A stretch of DNA of 46,908 bases from positions 1 to 46,908 of the forward strand of contig JAFAXH010000088.1 of NCBI GenBank assembly GCA_019241085.1, in the 5' to 3' direction. Made by a program: the position numbers and the translations under genes. This DNA comes from Verrucomicrobiota bacterium. GTDB taxonomy: Bacteria > Verrucomicrobiota > Verrucomicrobiia > Chthoniobacterales > SZAS-18. Positions 27,801 through 34,072 of the stretch are shown here, piece by piece (the first letter of the stretch is position 1; each line of letters begins with the position of its first letter). The notes beneath the pieces were generated by a model, which was not told where the DNA came from, did not search any database, and was given only the letters and a program-made list of their open reading frames with translations.

Positions 27801-28273
27801 AAGGCTTGATCGTGAAAGACCCGCGGAGCTTTTACACTCCGGGCCGGCGCGGGCTGGCGTGGTTGAAATTAAAGAAGGAACTCGCCACGCTCGATGTCGT
27901 CATCGTCGGCGCCGAGTGGGGCCACGGCAAACGCAACCACGTCCTCAGTGACTACACGTTTGCCGTGCGCGACGAAGCGCGCGGCGGCGAGCTGGCGACG
28001 ATTGGCAAAGCGTATTCTGGCCTGACCGACGCCGAGATCGCCGAGCTGACGCCGCAGCTACAGGAAAGCACCATCGAGGTGCGCGGGAAGTATCACGCCG
28101 TGCGCCCGGAGATCGTGCTGGAGATCGCGTTTGACTCCATTCAACCGAGCACGCGGCACACGAGCGGTCTGGCGTTGCGTTTCCCGCGCATCAAAGCAAT
28201 CCGCGCGGACAAAACGCCAGCGGAGATTGATACGGTGGAGTTTGCGCGCAAGCTTTGCCCGACGGAGCCGTGA
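24896..28273 (+). CDS. Fusion of metallo-beta-lactamase DNA exonuclease and ATP-dependent DNA ligase
   Basis: A 1125-residue two-enzyme protein. Residues 1-333 are an MBL/beta-CASP nuclease of the type called ligase-associated exonuclease: VSHAHSDH (His31, His33, Asp35, His36), LLPAGHILGSAMLF, LYTGDFKLR, and the late FPLSDHADY. Residues 334-435 are a linker with six seven-residue repeats. Residues 436-1125 are an ATP-dependent ligase: an N-terminal helical domain (interrupted), the adenylation motif EDKFDGVRAQ with Lys821, DVEVILDGEIVAY, FFAFDLLRL, NEGLIVKDPRSFY and an OB-fold ending EIAFDSIQPSTRHTSG. These enzymes are usually separate genes in a DNA-damage cluster with an Lhr-type helicase and a phosphoesterase, neither of which is here. 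ATG 24896 opens the MBL domain. Two palindromic repeats sit in frame inside the ligase half. Confidence 0.9.
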   Translation: MRIKYQRGVHLPDFDLWLDPHDDRPFAFVSHAHSDHIGRHRETVLSAATAQLMHARLGHNLSRREHILAFHQSAENIRPGLRFTLLPAGHILGSAMLFLENLAADGGESLLYTGDFKLRPGLSAEPAETCHADTLIMETTFGLPRFVFPPTAEIVAAVVRFCVEALEDDAVPVLFGYSLGKGQEIIAALAGAGLPVVLHGAVHRMTEVVRTLRPDFPPAERYSATADLTGKVLICPPSAANSRMLQKIKSTRTAMLTGWALNPGAHFRYGTDTAFPLSDHADYPDLLRLVELVRPRRVLTLHGYAAAFARDLRERGVEAWALSEENQLDLALSGPTAAGALHPAATAPDKQESAARIQETAIDNQEIAADSREMATRTAEMVAPRAKTAARTPALPAPGSASAAHRGETVAGHPPTAADSSAGEAAGESHVAPADALSRFVSVCEAMAGTTGKLKKTEYLAAYFRTLDDVALPIATLYLAGRAFAQNDPRVLNVGSAVVRRALLAASGVPEARYRELSAALPDQAETTFLLLRERERARDAEGRDRARGEKGSAGFQPAPSGILPDGPTGRDASPEHPKNPPDARTNAPPKQNQVTDAPEVRPYPLESRPAGMPDGAGWKPALPFFTLADSHALFTALAAARGPLIKTEILQEALARLPAAEARYVVKILGGELRIGLKEGLLEEALAVAFDRPPDAIREANMLLGDLGKVALLAKSNRLAQAELTLFQPIKSMLASPEPTAEAIWARHEELNAVVGGGEADGESQLNDTKAQRFTQENDGQDAVSSDSFAASLCESPRLCVSALNEPAVPAATVVWIEDKFDGVRAQLHRAADGRVEIYSRDLRRVTAQFDEIARAASALLRDVEVILDGEIVAYQEGRKLTFFDLQKRLGRREADLFMQETIPLSFFAFDLLRLGDRALLGEPLATRRALLETLPWQPPLRLVEVTQAASAAEIEATFNAARGRANEGLIVKDPRSFYTPGRRGLAWLKLKKELATLDVVIVGAEWGHGKRNHVLSDYTFAVRDEARGGELATIGKAYSGLTDAEIAELTPQLQESTIEVRGKYHAVRPEIVLEIAFDSIQPSTRHTSGLALRFPRIKAIRADKTPAEIDTVEFARKLCPTEP
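25946..26071 (+). repeat. Six 21-bp units coding a seven-residue repeat in the exonuclease-ligase linker
   Basis: The units read QESAARI, QETAIDN, QEIAADS, REMATRT, AEMVAPR and AKTAART (residues 351-392). Spacing is exactly 21 bases. The first four keep E at position 2 and A at position 4, suggesting a helical spacer that grew by tandem duplication and then drifted. Confidence 0.75.
26541..26775. repeat. Palindrome inside the ligase coding region (GGGCTTCCAGCCCGCCCC family)
   Basis: The left arm GTGAAAAGGGGAGCGCGGGC continues TTCCAGCCCGCCCCGTCCGG. The right arm is its complement and ends GCGCTCCCCTTTTTCAC. It encodes about residues 549-627 of the fusion protein, translated as SAGFQPAPSGILPDGPTG on the left and GWKPALPFF on the right, with no stop codon. 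It sits between two helices of the ligase N-terminal domain. Confidence 0.88.
27189..27311. repeat. Second palindrome inside the ligase coding region (CAACGCAGAGACGCAAAGG family)
   Basis: The right arm CCTCTGCGAGTCTCCGCGCC continues TTTGCGTCTCTGCGTTGA; the left arm at 27189 is a degenerate complement (TCAACTCAATGATACGAAGG). It encodes about residues 765-806, ending just before the adenylation domain, 15 residues ahead of the catalytic lysine. The frame stays open. Confidence 0.78.
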
Positions 28274-28440
28274 AGTTCTAAGTTCCAAGCTCTAAGTTCT
28301 AAACAAGTTCAAAGCTCGAAGCTCAAAGGATAAAATGGAGCGTGCCGCGTGTTGCGCCTGGAGCTTTGAATTTGAATTTTGAATTTTAGATTTGTTTAGA
28401 ACTTAGAGCTTGGGATTTAGAACTTCCGCCGCAGGCGGCC
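28273..28440. repeat. Word-built palindrome (AAGYTC family, copy d) between ligase and sulfotransferase genes
   Basis: The left arm is AAGTTCTAAGTTCCAAGCTC, continuing TAAGTTCTAAACAAG. The right arm carries the complement of CCAAGCTCTAAGTTCTAAAC, so this copy's two arms share a variant that copies a, b and c lack. The right end is CCGCCGCAGGCGG, four bases before the sulfotransferase ATG. The ligase TGA lies at the left edge. Confidence 0.87.
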
Positions 28441-28444
28441 TTTT

Positions 28445-29278
28445 ATGTCGTTCCCCATCCGCCGAAATTTCAGCCGTCACGCGCGCGCCTTTCGCGCGGC
28501 GGACGCCTACGTCGTCAGCATCCAAAAAGCCGGCCGCACCTGGGTGCGCGTATTTCTGGAAGCTTACTTCGACGCCTGGCGTCAGGCCGGCGGCGCGCAG
28601 GATCGGCCCGCGCCGCCGACGCTGCATTACACGCACGACCTTTGGGAATTCTACGAAAAAGTCCCGCGCTACGAACGCCTCCGCGGCAAGTGGCTCATCC
28701 CGCCCGGCGATGCGCGGCGCAAACTGAAATTGCTCGTCGCCCGTGATCCGCGCGACGTGATGGTGTCGCTCTATTTTCATCTGACAAAACGTTCGCGCCG
28801 TTTCGAGGGCGACATCTCCGCGCTCCTGCGCGACCCGCAGCTCGGCGTCGCCCAAATCGTCGGCATTATGAACCGCTGGCTGCGCGAATGGCGCGGCCCG
28901 CGCCTGCACATTTTGCGCTACGAAGATGCCCGGCACAATCCGCGCACGGCGTTTGCCGCAGCCATCCGCTTCCTGCTGCCCGCTGCCGAGCCAGACCCGG
29001 TGGCGCTGGCTCAGGCCATCGAGCTTTCGAGCTTTGAAAACATGCACCGGCTCGAAGCTCACAGCGCCGACGCCAAAGGCAGCCTCATCGTCGCCCGCGC
29101 CGGCTTGGACAAGGACGCATTGCGCCCGGCGGATGCGGCGGACGCCAATTCGTTCAAGACCCGCCGCGGCAAAGTCGGCGGCTACGTCGATTATCTCAAC
29201 GCGGAAGACATCGCCTTTCTCCACGCCGAAGTCGCCAAGCTCGATCCGCGCTACGGATACGGAGGGCGGAGGAGTTGA
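28445..29278 (+). CDS. Sulfotransferase (Sulfotransfer_1-like)
   Basis: A 277-residue PAPS-dependent sulfotransferase. The 5'-phosphosulfate loop is VVSIQKAGRTWVRVFLEAYF (residues 23-42), the 3'-phosphate motif is LLVARDPRDVMVSLYFH (near 100), and the C-terminal KTRRGKVGGYVDYLNAEDIA matches the conserved RKG/G-x-W-K region in degenerate form. The acceptor is unknown; cell-surface polysaccharide is a common target. It differs in type from the sulfotransferase at 17372. The ATG is four bases after a palindrome, so any ribosome signal must lie in the repeat. The TGA stop is within the next palindrome. Confidence 0.88.
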   Translation: MSFPIRRNFSRHARAFRAADAYVVSIQKAGRTWVRVFLEAYFDAWRQAGGAQDRPAPPTLHYTHDLWEFYEKVPRYERLRGKWLIPPGDARRKLKLLVARDPRDVMVSLYFHLTKRSRRFEGDISALLRDPQLGVAQIVGIMNRWLREWRGPRLHILRYEDARHNPRTAFAAAIRFLLPAAEPDPVALAQAIELSSFENMHRLEAHSADAKGSLIVARAGLDKDALRPADAADANSFKTRRGKVGGYVDYLNAEDIAFLHAEVAKLDPRYGYGGRRS

Positions 29279-29366
29279 GAGTTGTTAGTTTAAGAGTTGA
29301 GAGCCGGAGAGACTGCAAGCGAAGCAGGCTGCGCATTTTCATCCGAAGCTCTCAACTCTCAACTTT
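29273..29366. repeat. Palindrome (GAGTTGAGAG family) supplying both stops of two convergent genes
   Basis: The left arm is GAGTTGAGAGTTGTTAGTTT; the right arm is GAAGCTCTCAACTCTCAACT. The word AGTTGA on each strand is the serine codon plus TGA stop of the sulfotransferase (plus strand) and of the glycosylase (minus strand). Confidence 0.85.
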
Positions 29367-30200
29367 CCCCTGACACCTCGGGCACCAGCACGTCGTCCGG
29401 CCGCCGATAGTCGCCCGCTCCAACGCCGCGCCGCAGCCGCGTCGCGGACAAAATCCGCCCGGCTCCCAACGGTGCAGAAACAGCCACGTCGGCGGATACG
29501 TCCAGTTGTCCGAGATGACTTCGCTCGCCGTCTGCGCCACCCAGCGGATTTGTTGGAAAAGCTCCGTCAAGCGCCGCTTGTCCGCCGCCACCGCGCCGGC
29601 GGGCGTCGCCGGATGCAGGCGCGCGCGCCAGAGGATTTCGTCCGCCATCCAGTTGCCGACGCCGGGGAATTTTTCCTGCATTAAAAGCGCCGCTTTCAAC
29701 GGCGACCGCCGGCGGCGTTGCAAAAAATCCGCCAGCCCGTCGCGTGTGAATTCGGCCGAGAGCACCGACGGCGCGAGACGCGTCCACCAAGCCGGCGGCT
29801 CCGCGCCTTCGTGAAAAAGAATACGCCCGAAATGGCGTTGATCCTCGAACACCAGCGCCCGCCCGCCGTCCTGCCGCAAGACGAGGTGATCGTGTTTGCC
29901 CGGTTGAAAATCCGCCGTCGTCTCAACTCGCAAATCTCCGCGCATCCCGAGATGCACGCCGAGCCAGAGCCGCGTCTTTTCCCCTTTGCCCGGCAGCGGC
30001 TCGAAGTGAAAGAGCATCTGCTTGCCGTTCGCCTCCGACCGGCTGAGCACACGCCCCGGCAGCCGCCGGCGCAGCGCCGCCACGTCCGTGCCGCGAAAGA
30101 CGCGAATCTCCGGCCGCGCGATGAGGACTTCGCGCACCGCCGCGCCGAGTCCGACGTTCCATTGGCGGCGCGCGTGTTCGACTTCAGCAAGCTCGGGCAT
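29352..30200 (-). CDS. Fpg/Nei family DNA glycosylase (formamidopyrimidine-DNA glycosylase or endonuclease VIII-like)
   Basis: A base-excision repair enzyme that removes oxidised bases and nicks the DNA. The 282 residues start PELAEVEHARR, where the N-terminal proline and adjacent glutamate are the catalytic residues. The H2TH region includes LLMQEKFPGVGNWMADEILW, and the C-terminal zinc finger is CPRRGCGAALERATIGGRTT followed by CWCPRCQ. The first cysteine pair is spaced C-x4-C, wider than the usual C-x2-C, so this may be a divergent Nei-like member. ATG 30200 places the catalytic proline at position 2, as required. The last codons and stop come from the neighbouring palindrome. Confidence 0.9.
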   Translation of the reverse strand: MPELAEVEHARRQWNVGLGAAVREVLIARPEIRVFRGTDVAALRRRLPGRVLSRSEANGKQMLFHFEPLPGKGEKTRLWLGVHLGMRGDLRVETTADFQPGKHDHLVLRQDGGRALVFEDQRHFGRILFHEGAEPPAWWTRLAPSVLSAEFTRDGLADFLQRRRRSPLKAALLMQEKFPGVGNWMADEILWRARLHPATPAGAVAADKRRLTELFQQIRWVAQTASEVISDNWTYPPTWLFLHRWEPGGFCPRRGCGAALERATIGGRTTCWCPRCQGKVES

Positions 30201-30345
30201 GGGAATGGATTAAAAGAAAAAAACGATACGCCCCGAGCGCAGACGTGGCTGCCAGGAAAACGACGCGCTTGCGCAGACGAAACGCCCCGTTTATTTTCCG
30301 CGTTCCGTGCAACGCGGCTTGCGCCGTTTTTTTTGCGCTGGCAAC

Positions 30346-30417
30346 GCCAGGGTAGCTCAGCGGTAGAGCAGGGGACTCATAAGCCCTTGGTCGGGAGTTC
30401 GATTCTCCCCCCTGGCA
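30346..30417 (+). tRNA. tRNA with CAU anticodon (elongator Met, or Ile2 if lysidine-modified)
   Basis: A full cloverleaf of 72 nt. The acceptor stem is GCCAGGG/CCCTGGC with discriminator A at 30417. The D arm is GCTC-AGCGGTA-GAGC. The anticodon arm is GGGGA-CTCATAA-GCCCT, with CAT at 30378-30380. The T arm is GGGAG-TTCGATT-CTCCC. CCA is not encoded. The last anticodon pair is A-G, a mismatch. The loop sequence is shared by elongator Met and Ile2 tRNAs, so identity is not certain; it is not an initiator, which would have three G-C pairs in the anticodon stem. The 3' end is the likely attachment site of the island that follows. Confidence 0.93.
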
Positions 30418-30418
30418 G
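30393..30418 (+). other. Candidate attL: 3' part of the CAU tRNA gene
   Basis: These 26 bases (T arm, acceptor 3' strand and the next G) match 32721-32746 at 21 positions. The two copies bracket the lower-GC restriction-modification pair. Confidence 0.5.
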
Positions 30419-30624
30419 GCAATTTGGATTCAGTGGCTTATGATTAGAAAAGCTGTTGAACGAAACTAGAGTGAACTCGATCCTGCGTAGTATCGAGCTA
30501 ACTTCGGCCCAGAGAACGCCAACACCTTTCGATGTGACCCTATTCCGAACTCCGCGCCGCTATGCGTTGACTAATCCGCCTTCAACGATTCCGACTGGCT
30601 CCGAAAAATAACGCCAAGCACAAT

Positions 30625-31260
30625 ATGCCAGAAATCCAAGCACACGGGTTCAGTTTTGAGAAATGGGTCCGCGATCATTTCTTCGCGGGCTATAGTGGCA
30701 CATACATGCAGAAGTGGGATGTGCCGCCGGAGCACAACATCCACCCTGTTGTTCCCCAGCAGTTCCACCGCCTTCCCGTTTCCATCAAGACCACGAAAAT
30801 GGGTAACCCCATTGGCTTGGGCGATGTGCTTCGTCAACGCCAGATCGACCACGATTTTTTGATGATCGTCGGCTTCTGGGAACAACGCACGAAGACTGAG
30901 AAATGGTTTGTGGATATCGGTTGCGCGATGTTCCTCGCCGCGGACTGGCAGGCGCTTTGGGGGCAGCTAACCCTCGCCGAAATTTCCGTAATTGATGCGG
31001 TGGTAAAGAATCAAAGTGCGCCCTATTCGATTGTTCGTGCCGAAGCGCAGCAGTGGAAACGACAGCCATCGGTCCGAACAACTACGCTCGTGATCAATCC
31101 AAAAATCGATTCTAAAATCCAGCGCCGGATTCAATGTTCACTGCCGAACAAATCGTTCTGGCAGGTGGCGGGACGGAAACCACAGAAGCAGGATAAGCCC
31201 GAACTGTGGAATGAAATCTTTCCCAATCCTATAAAGTCATCCGCCCGGATCTTCAATTGA
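30625..31260 (+). CDS. Putative type II restriction endonuclease
   Basis: A 211-residue protein that I assign as the nuclease of an R-M pair mainly from context: it converges on a DNA methyltransferase gene with an eight-base overlap. The N-terminus (HGFSFEKWVRDHFF) has the helix with a glutamate that often opens PD-(D/E)xK folds. The stretch PVSIKTTKMGNPIGLGD followed by QIDHDFLMIVGFWEQ could provide the core lysine and acidic residues, but I cannot fix the catalytic set. Local G+C is clearly lower than that of the flanking genes, in keeping with recent transfer. ATG 30625 is the start; 207 bases upstream back to the tRNA show no gene. Confidence 0.6.
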   Translation: MPEIQAHGFSFEKWVRDHFFAGYSGTYMQKWDVPPEHNIHPVVPQQFHRLPVSIKTTKMGNPIGLGDVLRQRQIDHDFLMIVGFWEQRTKTEKWFVDIGCAMFLAADWQALWGQLTLAEISVIDAVVKNQSAPYSIVRAEAQQWKRQPSVRTTTLVINPKIDSKIQRRIQCSLPNKSFWQVAGRKPQKQDKPELWNEIFPNPIKSSARIFN

Positions 31261-32584
31261 CGCCAGCTAGTTCTCGACCCTGTGCTCTCTTCTGCTCGCC
31301 CTCAGAGGTCATCACCAAGTTGTTTGCTTTTTGCAGGCACGCCGGGATTTTTAGTTCTGCTAGCGAAGATTTGGAAACGCTTAATGTCCCGACTCCCTTC
31401 GCTAGCCTTCGGACAGCCGCGCGCCCCAATTCACTGTTAAACCATCCAATCACACCCTCGCAATCAACCTCCACCAGCGGTGTAAGCACATGAATCCAGT
31501 CGTCCGCTTGTGCGGCCAACCCCGGCGGCACCAGTGTCGTCCGCCCATAACAGCCTGCGCCCACACGCACGAATAAAATCTCCCCTGGATGCACCACTGA
31601 CTCGTCGCAAAACATCTCGCCGCTTCGCGCAATGTAGGCGCAGTTCTGGTCGAGTCTCAGGCAACCTTCTGGTGACACGTTTTTAGCGCGAATTAGTAAC
31701 ACGCGACGATCATTTGGCTGGACAAAGAACTCGCGCTTTTCTCCGTAGAGCGCATACCCTGTCCTCAAGCTGAATAAGTCACCCAATCGCACAGAGACGG
31801 TGTAGTCCTCAACGAGCAAAGCGTGAGCTTCCGGCCGCCAGTCCTCTGAGCTTGCTAAGACGACTTGCTTCCAGCGTGGTTCAACCTTCCGCCAGTCCGG
31901 GAGTCGCAATGGCTTCAATTCGCTGATATCATTGCATTCCAGCAATGCCGTAGGCTCGCGATAAGGTTGGGCCGAGACCGGGAGCCGTCGTGCCACGAGT
32001 ATATTTGTTTTAGCCGTCGTCCCGTTGAAGATGCCACGTGGTAAGCTGATGATCGCTTCCACATGCGTCCGGCAGAGAAGCCAGTCGCGCACATATCTGA
32101 AAGGTTTATTGCTTAGCGGGCCGTCCGGAAGGATGATGGCTATTCTGCCGTTCAGCTTCACTAGCTTCCAAAACAGCTCCAAGAACAAAACTTCGAGGCA
32201 TTGCGATTTTCGACCCGCACCTAAGTCATAACCCAGCAGCAAGTCCGCCCGCCTTTCAAGACTGGTCTGCGCACTGAACGGTGGATTTCCAATCGCCAAA
32301 TCGTAGTTACCCCAAACATCGACCAAAGCCGAAAGCGCATCGCCTTCTACGAAACGTTTTCTAGAGACCATTCTGTTAGCTACAGCCGCATAGTGCGGAT
32401 CAATTTCGCAGGCGTGCAATTCAAGGCCTTTAGGTGCCGCTCGTAGGAAGGAACCGTCCCCACAACTCGGATCAATCATCCGCGCTCCGGCACGCACTCC
32501 GACCAGTCTAAACATGCATTCCGCAATGATCTCAGGCGTAAAGAATTGGCCGATCATCGGTTCAGCGTACAAGAACACGTACAT
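31253..32584 (-). CDS. N6-adenine DNA methyltransferase with HsdS-like C-terminal region (type IIG/type I-like)
   Basis: A 443-residue gamma-type adenine methyltransferase. The SAM-binding motif I is IDPSCGDGSFL (from residue 37) and the catalytic motif IV is NPPF (residues 100-103). IAIILPDGPLSNKPFRYVRD is the block typical of HsdM-type enzymes. The second half (about 270-430) looks like a target-recognition domain: VRLGDLFSLRTGYALYG, VLLIRAKNVSPEGCL and a closing LSVSKSSLAELKIP. That would let one protein both recognise and methylate. GQFFTPEIIAECM at the start is also family-typical. ATG 32584 is chosen; ATG 32557 is possible. It lacks a nuclease domain, so cleavage is assigned to the convergent gene. 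Confidence 0.88.
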   Translation of the reverse strand: MYVFLYAEPMIGQFFTPEIIAECMFRLVGVRAGARMIDPSCGDGSFLRAAPKGLELHACEIDPHYAAVANRMVSRKRFVEGDALSALVDVWGNYDLAIGNPPFSAQTSLERRADLLLGYDLGAGRKSQCLEVLFLELFWKLVKLNGRIAIILPDGPLSNKPFRYVRDWLLCRTHVEAIISLPRGIFNGTTAKTNILVARRLPVSAQPYREPTALLECNDISELKPLRLPDWRKVEPRWKQVVLASSEDWRPEAHALLVEDYTVSVRLGDLFSLRTGYALYGEKREFFVQPNDRRVLLIRAKNVSPEGCLRLDQNCAYIARSGEMFCDESVVHPGEILFVRVGAGCYGRTTLVPPGLAAQADDWIHVLTPLVEVDCEGVIGWFNSELGRAAVRRLAKGVGTLSVSKSSLAELKIPACLQKANNLVMTSEGEQKRAQGRELAGVN

Positions 32585-32720
32585 AGTGCAAGTTGGAATA
32601 GTGTTAAAGTTTGAAAATTCAGCTGCTCGCAATCAAGCAGTGATGTGAGCTGATCGAGCGAACTATACTACTACCGAGAAGCGTTTGGAGTCGCCTGCGA
32701 CCTACTGCATGGACCCAACT

Positions 32721-32746
32721 GGGATTTCGGTTCTCCTCCTTTGCAG
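32721..32746 (+). other. Candidate attR: degenerate copy of the tRNA 3' end
   Basis: GGGATTTCGGTTCTCCTCCT followed by TTGCAG aligns without gaps to the tRNA 3' end, 21 of 26 identical. It lies just where composition returns to high G+C, 50 bases before the MCE gene stop. Confidence 0.5.
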
Positions 32747-32796
32747 TTTGTCGCTGATTTTTCAGCGAGCGGCCTGACGGGGCGTTGCAATCGCTG

Positions 32797-34002
32797 CTAC
32801 CTGCTCCCCGACCGCGCCGGGCTGACGCGGCGCCGGCGCGCGGGTGCGGATGGGGATGGCGTTGGAGTTGCCGCGGCTGCGGGCGTGTTGTTCGGCGCGC
32901 CGGAGAGGAACCAGCGCACGCCGCGGGTGCGGATTTCGCGGGAAGTGGCTTGCACGTCGTCGAGCGCCAGCGTCGCCGAAGTGCCGACGCCTTGGAGCGT
33001 TAATTCCAATTGGTTCAGGCGGCGCAGCGTCTCCCGGCTTTCGCTCAAGCGTTCCCGGAGCTGATTGGAGGCTTCGTTGAAGTTGTGCATCGTTTGCGCC
33101 AGGTCCGTCTCCTGCGGCGCGGCGTTGGCTCCCTGGGTCCGGCTGCTGGAGAGCGCTTGCGCCACTTTGCCGAATCCCTGCGCCACTTTGCCGAATTGGT
33201 CGATCGTGCCGCTCAATTGGCTGACGAGCGCGGCCATCCGCGTTTGCTCGCCTCCTGCGGCTGTCGGAACGGCGCTGGGTTCGTTCAACGGGCGCACCAC
33301 CTTCTCCACTTGCGCAATGGTTTCGTTCAGCGTGCCGATCAGCGTGCTGAGTTGCGCGCGCAAGGGAGTCAGGTTTTCCGCCACCTGGGCGGCGAGCATT
33401 TCCTTGACGCTCTGTTCGGGCTGGACGGTGATCACGACCGGCGGCGTCGTCGGGCGGTTGCCGCCGCGCGTGGCGGTCAGTTGGATGGTGACCTGGCCGA
33501 TCAATTGCGGGACGGTTTCGAGGCGGGCTTCCGTGACGTTCCACTCCCGCGTGTCCCAATCCTGCCCGGCTTGTTGCTCCTGCCATTGGATCACGAGTTG
33601 GAACTGGTCGTCGGTCTTGGAATAGGTCCAGGCTTGCACGTGCCCGACCGCGCAACCGCGCAGGCGCACCTCGGTGCCGCGCGTGACGTAGTCCAGGTTT
33701 TTGACCACCAACCCGCGCAGGTTGGCCGGACCGGCGGCACGGCTGCTGGTCGTCCAGCGAATCCACCAACCCAGCGCGCGCGTGCGGGCATCGCGCCAGG
33801 GACCGTTGGTCAAACCCAGCAGGCCGAGCACGAGCAGAAACAAAATTATCCCCACCGAGGCGAGCCGGCGGGATCGCCAGCGGCGGCGCGCCGCGCCCGT
33901 GGCCGGCAGCAGGCGGCCCAAGTGAACACCGCTCGCGGCAGGCGGAGCGGCAGCCTTGTCCTTCTTCGCCTGGCCGTTCGGTGGCGCAAAGGGCATTCTC
34001 AT
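32797..34002 (-). CDS. MCE-family (MlaD-like) substrate-binding protein
   Basis: The periplasmic lipid-binding component of an Mla-type phospholipid transporter. The 401 residues have a basic cytoplasmic N-terminus, one membrane helix (about 47-66, VGIILFLLVLGLLGLT), then an MCE domain around LRGLVVKNLDYVTRGTEVRL and GCAVGHVQAW. A long helical region (about 195-365, with LSGTIDQFGKVAQGFGKVAQ) resembles the tunnel-forming helices of longer MCE proteins. The last 30 residues are Ala/Pro/Arg-rich. ATG 34002 starts it, 70 bases after the ATPase stop. It is the last gene of the mlaE-mlaF-mlaD order. The gene ends 50 bases from the candidate island edge. Confidence 0.85.
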   Translation of the reverse strand: MRMPFAPPNGQAKKDKAAAPPAASGVHLGRLLPATGAARRRWRSRRLASVGIILFLLVLGLLGLTNGPWRDARTRALGWWIRWTTSSRAAGPANLRGLVVKNLDYVTRGTEVRLRGCAVGHVQAWTYSKTDDQFQLVIQWQEQQAGQDWDTREWNVTEARLETVPQLIGQVTIQLTATRGGNRPTTPPVVITVQPEQSVKEMLAAQVAENLTPLRAQLSTLIGTLNETIAQVEKVVRPLNEPSAVPTAAGGEQTRMAALVSQLSGTIDQFGKVAQGFGKVAQALSSSRTQGANAAPQETDLAQTMHNFNEASNQLRERLSESRETLRRLNQLELTLQGVGTSATLALDDVQATSREIRTRGVRWFLSGAPNNTPAAAATPTPSPSAPARRRRVSPARSGSR

Positions 34003-34072
34003 GGGCTTCTTCGGCGCACTCCCGCCTTCCTACGAGCGGAGCACTGCCTTGCCAAGCGCGATTTTTCCGTCG

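Noticed and set aside
30625-31260. Calling a specific restriction enzyme family from motifs
   Set aside because: Catalytic residues cannot be fixed by eye; only the pairing with the methyltransferase supports the call.
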